Shown here in pieces: positions 58,172 to 64,000 of a DNA stretch of 64,000 nucleotides. Within the stretch, counting starts at the first letter, position 1. Each line of letters opens with the position of its first letter. The notes beneath the pieces are model-generated. The model saw only the letters and a program-made list of their open reading frames with translations, was not told the origin of the DNA and made no database searches. The stretch is from Streptomyces sp. NRRL S-31 (GTDB lineage Bacteria > Actinomycetota > Actinomycetes > Streptomycetales > Streptomycetaceae). A program made the translations under genes and the position numbers. The stretch spans positions 7,970-71,969 of the forward strand of contig NZ_JOCB01000058.1 in assembly GCF_000718775.1 (NCBI RefSeq), read 5' to 3'.

Positions 58172-59296
58172 GTGACTGAGATCGAGATCGGGCGCGGCAA
58201 GCGCGGCCGCCGGGCGTACGCCTTCGACGACATCGCCGTCGTCCCCAGCCGCCGTACGCGGGACCCGAAGGAGGTCTCGATCGCCTGGCAGATCGACGCC
58301 TACCGCTTCGAGCTGCCGTTCCTGGCCGCGCCCATGGACTCCGTGGTCTCCCCGGCCACCGCGATCCGCATCGGCGAGCTGGGCGGCCTCGGCGTGCTCA
58401 ACCTCGAGGGCCTGTGGACGCGGTACGAGGACCCGCAGCCGCTGCTGGACGAGATCGCCGAGCTGCCCGCCGAGCGGGCGACCCGCCGCCTCCAGGAGAT
58501 CTACGCGGCTCCCATCAAGGAGGAGCTGATCGGCGCCCGCATCAAGGAGGTGCGCGACGCCGGCGTGGTCACCGCCGCCGCGCTCTCCCCGCAGCGCACC
58601 GCCCAGTTCTCCAAGGCGGTCGTGGACGCGGGCGTGGACATCTTCGTCATCCGCGGTACGACGGTCTCGGCGGAGCACGTGTCGTCCGCGCACGAGCCGC
58701 TGAACCTGAAGCAGTTCATCTACGAGCTGGACGTCCCGGTGATCGTCGGCGGCTGCGCCACCTACACCGCGGCCCTGCACCTGATGCGCACCGGCGCGGC
58801 CGGCGTCCTGGTGGGCTTCGGCGGCGGCGCCGCGCACACCACCCGCAACGTCCTCGGCATCCAGGTCCCGATGGCCACCGCGGTCGCCGACGTGGCCGCC
58901 GCCCGCCGTGACTACATGGACGAGTCCGGAGGCCGGTACGTGCACGTCATCGCCGACGGCGGCGTCGGCTGGTCCGGCGACCTGCCGAAGGCGATCGCCT
59001 GCGGCGCCGACTCCGTCATGATGGGCTCCCCGCTGGCCCGCGCCACGGACGGGCCCGGCAAGGGCCACCACTGGGGCATGGAGGCGGTCAACGAGGAGTT
59101 GCCCCGCGGCCAGAAGGTCGACCTGGGCACGGTCGGCACGATCGAGGAGATCCTCACCGGTCCGTCCCACACCCCGGACGGCTCGATGAACTTCTTCGGC
59201 GCCCTGCGCCGCGCCATGGCCACCACCGGCTACAGCGAGCTGAAGGAGTTCCAGCGGGTCGAGGTGACGGTGGCGGACAGCCAGCACCGTCGGTAA
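58172..59296 (+). CDS. guaB3: GuaB3 family IMP dehydrogenase-related protein
   Basis: 374 residues from GTG. IMPDH-type barrel (RAYAFDDIAVVPSRRTRDPKEV) without CBS domains. Where GuaB has GPGSICTTR this protein reads GGGAAHTTR, with His222 in place of the catalytic Cys. So it is unlikely to be a classical IMP dehydrogenase. A guaB-guaB3 pair is conserved in actinobacteria. GGGAAAGG lies before the start. Confidence 0.93.
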   Translation: MTEIEIGRGKRGRRAYAFDDIAVVPSRRTRDPKEVSIAWQIDAYRFELPFLAAPMDSVVSPATAIRIGELGGLGVLNLEGLWTRYEDPQPLLDEIAELPAERATRRLQEIYAAPIKEELIGARIKEVRDAGVVTAAALSPQRTAQFSKAVVDAGVDIFVIRGTTVSAEHVSSAHEPLNLKQFIYELDVPVIVGGCATYTAALHLMRTGAAGVLVGFGGGAAHTTRNVLGIQVPMATAVADVAAARRDYMDESGGRYVHVIADGGVGWSGDLPKAIACGADSVMMGSPLARATDGPGKGHHWGMEAVNEELPRGQKVDLGTVGTIEEILTGPSHTPDGSMNFFGALRRAMATTGYSELKEFQRVEVTVADSQHRR

Positions 59297-59311
59297 CCGC
59301 CACGGCACGAC

Positions 59312-59347
59312 AGGGGCCGGTCTTTCCGAGAGGGACGACCGGCCCTT
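59312..59347. terminator. terminator after guaB3
   Basis: Eleven pairs AGGGGCCGGTC/GACCGGCCCTT (one G-T) with a 14-nt loop, followed by TCACG. It lies 15 nt after the guaB3 stop. Confidence 0.75.
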
Positions 59348-59616
59348 TCACGTGCCCGAGCGCACACGGACGGGGTGCGGTTGCGCGCCGGGGGCGCACG
59401 GTCGCGTCCGAGGCCGAGTGCCGGAGGAGGTGGATCTTGCGGATCTTCGGATGGTGAGCGGCCGCCCCCAAGGCAACCAGGGGCGGACACTCCGTGAACC
59501 ATCCGGGAGCCTGCCGCAGTACCCGCTGCGGTGGGCTCCGTCTGTTTCCGTAAGGTACCCGCGTGGCGTCCCGTGTGCCACCGGCCCTGGGGCTCGGTCC
59601 GTCCGCGCGCCCCCTT
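59348..59616. other. gap between guaB3 terminator and the convergent dehydrogenase-like gene
   Basis: Contains a CCGCCCC/GGGGCGG hairpin at about 59463-59486 and a TAAGGT six nt before a GTG near 59551-59563, but the frame that follows runs antisense through the next gene and is not supported. Nothing else seen. Confidence 0.4.
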
Positions 59617-60825
59617 TCACAACCGGTGCGCCGCCCCCGTGGGCGTGGCCCCGCGCGTGTCCAGCAGCAGTTGCGCCTTCACGGACAGCCCCTGCAAGTC
59701 GTACGTCCGGTGCTGCTGGAGCAGGATCGTGAGGTCGGCGTCGGCGGCGGCCTCGTAGAGGGAGTCCGCGCGCGGGACCGGGCGGTCCAGGACGTTCCAG
59801 GACGGCACGTACGGGTCGTGGTAGCTCACCGAGGCGCCGAACTCCATCAGCCGGACGGCGACCTCCTGCGCGGGCGTGCCCTGGAGGTCGGCGAGGTCGG
59901 GCTTGTAGGTGACGCCGAGGAGCAGGATGCGTGCCCCGCGCGCGGACTTGCCGTGCTCGTTCAGGAGCGTGGCGGCGCGCTGGACGACGTAGCGCGGCAT
60001 CCGGCTGTTGACCTGCTGCGCCAGCTCGACCATGCGCAGGGTGCGGGTCGCGTGCCCGGTCAGGTCGTGCGGGACGCCGTGCCCGCCGACGCCGGGGCCC
60101 GGCCGGAAGGCGTGGAAGCCGAAGGGCTTGGTCTCCGCGCAGCGGATGACGTCCCACAGGTCCACCCCCAGTTCGTGGCAGAGGACGGCCATCTCGTTGA
60201 CGAGGGCGATGTTGACGTGCCGGTAGTTGGTCTCCAACAGCTGCACGGTCTCCGCCTCGCGCAGACCACGCGCGCGCACCACCTTGTCGGTGAGCCGGCC
60301 GTAGAAGGCGGCGGCGGACTCGGTGCAGGCGGGGGTGAGGCCGCCGATGACCTTCGGGGTGCCGGCGGGCGTGTGGCCGCGGCTGCCGGGGTCGACCCGG
60401 CTGGGGGAGTAGGCGAGGTGGAAGTCGCGGCCGGCGCGCAGACCCGACCCCTCCTCCAGCAGCGGGCGCAGGAACGTCTCCGTCGTCCCCGGCAGCACGG
60501 GCGACTCCAGGATGACCGTGGTGTGCGGACGCAGCCGCGCGGCCAGGGTGCGGGCCGCCGCCTCGACCTGTCCGAGGTCGAGGCCGCCGTCGGCGCCGCG
60601 CGGGACGGGCGCGCAGATCACCGCGGTGCGCACCCGGCCCAGCAGGGCCGGGTCGGTGACGGGGCGGAAGCCGGCGGCGTGCATCCGGCGCAGCTCGGCG
60701 GGGCTGAGCGGACCCGCCTCGGGGCCGGTGGCGTAACCGACGGTGGGGATGCCGGCGGCGACCGCGGCCTGGGCGAGCGGCGCGCCGTAGGGACCGAGTC
60801 CGATGACGGCGAGGTCTGCGGGCAT
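59617..60825 (-). CDS. nucleotide-sugar dehydrogenase homologue lacking catalytic residues
   Basis: 402 residues from ATG 60825 with GGAAGGA upstream. Overall order fits the UDP-ManNAc/UDP-GlcNAc dehydrogenase (WecC) family: GLGPYG dinucleotide loop, ESPVLPGTTE, SPSRVDPG, LETNYRHVNIALVNE, GGHGVPHD, LLLGVTYKPD. But the catalytic Cys of GGHC is Gly250, the active-site Lys of KLxEN is Gln195 with Asn changed to Thr199, and the acidic residue after the second strand is missing. It may be a non-oxidising paralogue; function unknown. Confidence 0.85.
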   Translation of the reverse strand: MPADLAVIGLGPYGAPLAQAAVAAGIPTVGYATGPEAGPLSPAELRRMHAAGFRPVTDPALLGRVRTAVICAPVPRGADGGLDLGQVEAAARTLAARLRPHTTVILESPVLPGTTETFLRPLLEEGSGLRAGRDFHLAYSPSRVDPGSRGHTPAGTPKVIGGLTPACTESAAAFYGRLTDKVVRARGLREAETVQLLETNYRHVNIALVNEMAVLCHELGVDLWDVIRCAETKPFGFHAFRPGPGVGGHGVPHDLTGHATRTLRMVELAQQVNSRMPRYVVQRAATLLNEHGKSARGARILLLGVTYKPDLADLQGTPAQEVAVRLMEFGASVSYHDPYVPSWNVLDRPVPRADSLYEAAADADLTILLQQHRTYDLQGLSVKAQLLLDTRGATPTGAAHRL

Positions 60826-60953
60826 GCGTGGGCCGTCCTTCCCAGTAGCCGAAGCGGGACAGGTGCGCAACCGCTGTGGACAGCAAGAGCGAGTGCACTG
60901 TTCAGACTAGGTACCCATATGACTGTTATGTGTGATTGTGTTTGTGTGTCTCC
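60826..60953. promoter_or_regulatory. AT-rich, TG-repeat stretch upstream of glpD
   Basis: Bases 60915-60950 are unusually AT-rich with repeated TGTG/TTGTG words. They could hold the glpD promoter and an operator for a glycerol-type regulator. No precise site is claimed. Confidence 0.35.
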
Positions 60954-61018
60954 GAGGGTTCTGTGCGAGTTGTCCACAGGCGGGGAGCACGTGGTGGCCG
61001 AACTCGGACAGAACCCTC
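60954..61018 (+). promoter_or_regulatory. long imperfect hairpin upstream of glpD
   Basis: GAGGGTTCTGT pairs with ACAGAACCCTC (11 perfect pairs), then one G/G mismatch, then CGAGTT with AACTCG. The arms are 18 nt long around a 29-nt GC-rich loop with a further CCAC/GTGG pairing. It ends 87 nt before the glpD GTG. Could be a leader or attenuator structure, or a small RNA. Confidence 0.55.
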
Positions 61019-61105
61019 AGAATCTGGGCAGGAGGAGGGGGCGAACCGGGCTACGCCCACCGGGTGCGGCCGACGCGAGCTGGTCAGCGACAGCGGGAGG
61101 CAGCG

Positions 61106-62812
61106 GTGAGGACAGCGACTCTGGGGCCGGCGCAGCGCGCCGAGGCACTGGCGGCGATGGCGGAGCGCGAACTGGACGTGCTGGTGGTCGGCGGCGGGGT
61201 GGTGGGGGCCGGCACCGCGCTGGACGCGGTCACCCGCGGCTTGTCGACCGGCCTGGTCGAGGCCCGGGACTGGGCGTCCGGCACCTCCAGCCGGTCCAGC
61301 AAGCTCATTCACGGCGGCCTGCGCTACCTGGAGATGCTCGACTTCGCCCTGGTCCGCGAGGCCCTCAAGGAGCGCGGTCTGCTGCTGGAGCGGCTCGCCC
61401 CGCACCTGGTCAGACCGGTGCCGTTCCTCTACCCGCTCCGGCACAAGGGCTGGGAGCGGTGGTACGCGGGCTCGGGCGTCGCGCTGTACGACGCGATGTC
61501 GATGGCCCGCGGCCATGGCAGGGGCCTGCCGGTACACCGTCACCTGACCCGGCGTCAGGCCCTGCGCGTGGCCCCCTGCCTGAAGAAGGACACCCTGGTC
61601 GGCGCCCTCCAGTACTACGACGCCCAGATGGACGACGCCCGCTTCGTCGCCACCCTGGTGCGCACGGCGGCGTCCTACGGCGCGAAGGCGGCCAACCGCG
61701 CGCGCGTGACCGGGTTCCTGCGCGAGGGCGAGCGGGTCGTCGGGGCCCGCGTCAGGGACGTGGAGGCGGGCGGGGAGTACGAGATCCGCGCCAAGCAGAT
61801 CGTCAACGCCACCGGCGTGTGGACCGACGACACGCAGGCCATGGTGGGCGAGCGCGGGCAGTTCCACGTCCGCGCCTCCAAGGGCATCCACCTCGTCGTG
61901 CCCAAGGACCGCGTCCACTCCACCACCGGTCTGATCCTGCGCACCGAGAAATCGGTCCTGTTCGTCATCCCCTGGGGCCGGCACTGGATCGTCGGCACCA
62001 CCGACACCGACTGGGACCTGGACAAGGCCCACCCGGCCGCCTCCAGCGCCGACATCGACTACCTGCTGGAACGCGTCAACTCGGTGCTGGCGGTGCCGCT
62101 CGGCCGCGACGACGTCCAGGGGGTGTACGCCGGGCTGCGCCCGCTGCTGGCCGGCGAGTCCGACGCCACCAGCAAGCTCTCCCGCGAACACACGGTCGCC
62201 CACCCGGCGCCGGGACTGGTGGTCGTGGCGGGCGGCAAGTACACCACCTACCGGGTGATGGCGAAGGACGCCGTCGACGAGGCCGTGCACGGCCTGGACA
62301 TGCGGGTCGCCGACTCCGTGACGGAGGAGACCCCGCTGATCGGCGCGGAGGGCTACCAGGCGCTGTGGAACGCGCGAGCGCGGATCGCCGCCCGCACCGG
62401 ACTGCACGTGGTCCGCGTGGAACACCTGCTGAACCGGTACGGCTCCCTGGCGGACGAGGTCCTGGACCTCATCACGGCCGATCCCGCGCTCGGCGAACCG
62501 CTGCACGCCGCCGACGACTACCTGCGCGCCGAGGTGGTGTACGCCGCCTCGCACGAGGGCGCCCGGCACCTGGACGACGTCCTCACCCGCCGCACCCGCA
62601 TATCCATCGAGACCTTCGACCGGGGCACCCGCAGCGCCCGGGAGGCGGCCGAGCTGATGGCGCCGGTCCTGGGCTGGGACGAGGAGCGGACGGCGCGCGA
62701 GGTCGAGCACTACGACAAGCGCGTGGCGGCCGAGCGGGAGTCCCAGCTCCAGCCGGACGACCAGACGGCGGACGCGGCCCGGCTCGGGGCACCGGACATC
62801 GTGCCGCTGTAG
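61106..62812 (+). CDS. glpD: aerobic glycerol-3-phosphate dehydrogenase
   Basis: 568 residues from GTG 61106 with GGGAGG 5 nt upstream. FAD-binding VLVVGGGVVGAGTALDA near residue 27, SRSSKLIHGGLRYLE, and the C-terminal DAO domain. It oxidises glycerol-3-phosphate to DHAP and passes electrons to the membrane quinone pool. No glpK or glpF adjoins. Confidence 0.97.
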   Translation: MRTATLGPAQRAEALAAMAERELDVLVVGGGVVGAGTALDAVTRGLSTGLVEARDWASGTSSRSSKLIHGGLRYLEMLDFALVREALKERGLLLERLAPHLVRPVPFLYPLRHKGWERWYAGSGVALYDAMSMARGHGRGLPVHRHLTRRQALRVAPCLKKDTLVGALQYYDAQMDDARFVATLVRTAASYGAKAANRARVTGFLREGERVVGARVRDVEAGGEYEIRAKQIVNATGVWTDDTQAMVGERGQFHVRASKGIHLVVPKDRVHSTTGLILRTEKSVLFVIPWGRHWIVGTTDTDWDLDKAHPAASSADIDYLLERVNSVLAVPLGRDDVQGVYAGLRPLLAGESDATSKLSREHTVAHPAPGLVVVAGGKYTTYRVMAKDAVDEAVHGLDMRVADSVTEETPLIGAEGYQALWNARARIAARTGLHVVRVEHLLNRYGSLADEVLDLITADPALGEPLHAADDYLRAEVVYAASHEGARHLDDVLTRRTRISIETFDRGTRSAREAAELMAPVLGWDEERTAREVEHYDKRVAAERESQLQPDDQTADAARLGAPDIVPL

Positions 62813-62955
62813 CGCCGGGCGCGGCTTCCCGTACCACCCGAGACCCGCGGCGGCGGTGGTCGGGAACGGTCCGGCCGGGGGCACCCTGGGCGTCGGGCAC
62901 TTGTCGGGTGAGAGACAATGGAGGCTCTGTCAGGGCGGGTTGTATGAGGGGACGC

Positions 62956-64000
62956 ATGTCGGAGGCGGAGCGGGCGGGTTCATCTCGTCAGGAGACTCGT
63001 CAGGACAAGAGCGAGCGGCGTCTCCTCGCCGGGCGGTACCGGCTGGGAGACGTGCTGGGCCGGGGCGGTATGGGCACGGTCTGGCGCGCCGAGGACGAGA
63101 CCCTCGGCCGGACGGTCGCCGTCAAGGAACTGCGATTCCCGTCGAACATCGACGAGGAGGAGAAGCGGCGCCTGATCACGCGCACCCTGCGCGAGGCCAA
63201 GGCGATCGCCCGGATCCGCAACACCAGCGCGGTGACGGTCTTCGACGTCGTCGACGAGGACGACCGGCCCTGGATCGTCATGGAGCTGGTCGAGGGCAAG
63301 TCCCTGGCCGACGTCATCCGGGAGGACGGCCTGCTGGAGCCCCGGCGCGCCGCCGAGGTGGGGCTCGCCGTCCTCGACGTGCTGCGCTCCGCGCACCGTG
63401 AGGGCATCCTGCACCGGGACGTGAAGCCGTCCAACGTGCTGATCGCCGAGGACGGCCGGGTCGTGCTCACGGACTTCGGCATCGCGCAGGTCGAGGGCGA
63501 CCCGTCCATCACCTCCACCGGCATGCTCGTCGGCGCCCCCTCCTACATCGCCCCGGAGCGGGCCCGCGGTCACAAGCCGGGACCCGCGGCCGACATGTGG
63601 TCGCTCGGCGGTCTGCTGTACGCGGCGGTCGAGGGATCGCCGCCCTACGACAAGGGTTCGGCGATCGCCACGCTCACCGCGGTGATGACCGAGCCCCTGG
63701 ACGAGCCCCAGCACGCGGGACCGCTGCGGGACGTCATCTACGGCCTGCTGACCAAGGACCCGGCCCACCGGCTCGACGACGCCGGGGCCCGGGCCATGCT
63801 CAAGGCGGTGATCCACGCGCCCGAGCCCGAGTCGATGGACGTCACGCGGGTGGTGCCGCTGCCGGGTCACTCCGGCGGGCCGGCGGGCCGGCGGGGCGAG
63901 GAGCCCGGGCAGAAGCAGCGCGGCGGGCTGCGGTCGGCGCGCAAGGCGGCCGGAGCGGGTCCGGCCGCGGCACCGACGGGGGCGAGGAGCGGCAGCGGGC
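62956..64000 (+). CDS. serine/threonine protein kinase (partial, runs off window)
   Basis: 348 codons seen without a stop, from ATG 62956; an in-frame ATG 12 nt upstream is an alternative. Gly-rich loop LGRGGMGTVWRAED, Lys in VAVKEL, HRDVKPSNVL, DFGIAQ and APE of the PknB-type kinase. After about residue 300 the sequence turns Pro/Gly/Arg-rich (linker). The membrane and sensor parts lie beyond the window. Confidence 0.93.
   Translation, partial: MSEAERAGSSRQETRQDKSERRLLAGRYRLGDVLGRGGMGTVWRAEDETLGRTVAVKELRFPSNIDEEEKRRLITRTLREAKAIARIRNTSAVTVFDVVDEDDRPWIVMELVEGKSLADVIREDGLLEPRRAAEVGLAVLDVLRSAHREGILHRDVKPSNVLIAEDGRVVLTDFGIAQVEGDPSITSTGMLVGAPSYIAPERARGHKPGPAADMWSLGGLLYAAVEGSPPYDKGSAIATLTAVMTEPLDEPQHAGPLRDVIYGLLTKDPAHRLDDAGARAMLKAVIHAPEPESMDVTRVVPLPGHSGGPAGRRGEEPGQKQRGGLRSARKAAGAGPAAAPTGARSGSG

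Noticed and set aside
59551..59616. Leaderless-looking GTG near 59563 with TAAGGT six bases upstream
   Set aside because: The frame continues antisense through the dehydrogenase-like gene and shows no protein family; probably chance.

Overview
The window is high-GC actinobacterial DNA and almost certainly comes from a Streptomyces chromosome. Gene order and protein content fit the core region that carries the S10-spc-alpha ribosomal operons, then glmM/glmS/alr, the tsa genes, groES-groEL1, whiD-bldM-sigma(ShbA)-guaB-guaB3 and glpD. Developmental genes recognisable as whiD and bldM, GTG starts, TANNNT -10 boxes and many leaderless-looking genes support this. No tRNA, rRNA, insertion sequence, prophage or CRISPR array was seen.

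Region 1 (1-17500) is the ribosomal protein supercluster, all on the + strand: rpsJ-rplC-rplD-rplW-rplB-rpsS-rplV-rpsC-rplP-rpmC-rpsQ, then rplN-rplX-rplE-rpsN-rpsH-rplF-rplR-rpsE-rpmD-rplO, then secY-adk-map-infA-rpmJ-rpsM-rpsK-rpoA-rplQ-truA. rpsD is missing from its usual place before rpoA. Strong stem-loops divide the cluster at rpsQ/rplN, rplO/secY, adk/map, rpsK/rpoA, rpoA/rplQ and rplQ/truA.

Region 2 (17500-23950) is an accessory glycan locus lodged between truA and rplM: a cellulose-synthase-like GT2, a GH26-like lipoprotein, a GT39/PMT-like membrane glycosyltransferase, the decayed first 30 codons of a UDP-glucose 6-dehydrogenase, a polyprenol-phosphate-sugar synthase-like GT2, and a convergent membrane-anchored protein. 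It is the most likely place for an undescribed pathway (an extracellular beta-glycan made and trimmed at the cell surface).

Region 3 (24000-36000) holds rplM-rpsI, glmM, a DUF389 membrane protein, coaA, glmS, a small secreted SH3b-like protein, an SDR, acpS, the bifunctional NAD(P)HX repair enzyme and alr. These are precursor and cofactor supply genes (UDP-GlcNAc, CoA, D-Ala, phosphopantetheine).

Region 4 (35800-48700) holds an alpha/beta hydrolase, tsaE, a tiny ORF behind a near-perfect palindrome that resembles an iron box, an L,D-transpeptidase-like protein lacking its catalytic residues, tsaB-rimI-tsaD (tRNA t6A synthesis), a candidate structured RNA in front of a LacI regulator, an LCP cell-wall ligase, a DGPF protein plus ECF42-type sigma factor with an unusual 32-unit pentapeptide repeat, a SAM methyltransferase and two tandem polysaccharide deacetylase lipoproteins, the second with a damaged active site.

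Region 5 (48700-64000) holds groES-groEL1 under a double CIRCE operator, an SDR, a MOSC protein, a LysR regulator, the developmental genes whiD and bldM (divergent, with a sigma-BldN-type promoter in front of bldM), the ECF sigma factor ShbA, guaB, guaB3, a nucleotide-sugar-dehydrogenase homologue lacking its catalytic Cys and Lys, glpD behind a long imperfect hairpin, and the start of a Ser/Thr protein kinase that runs off the window.
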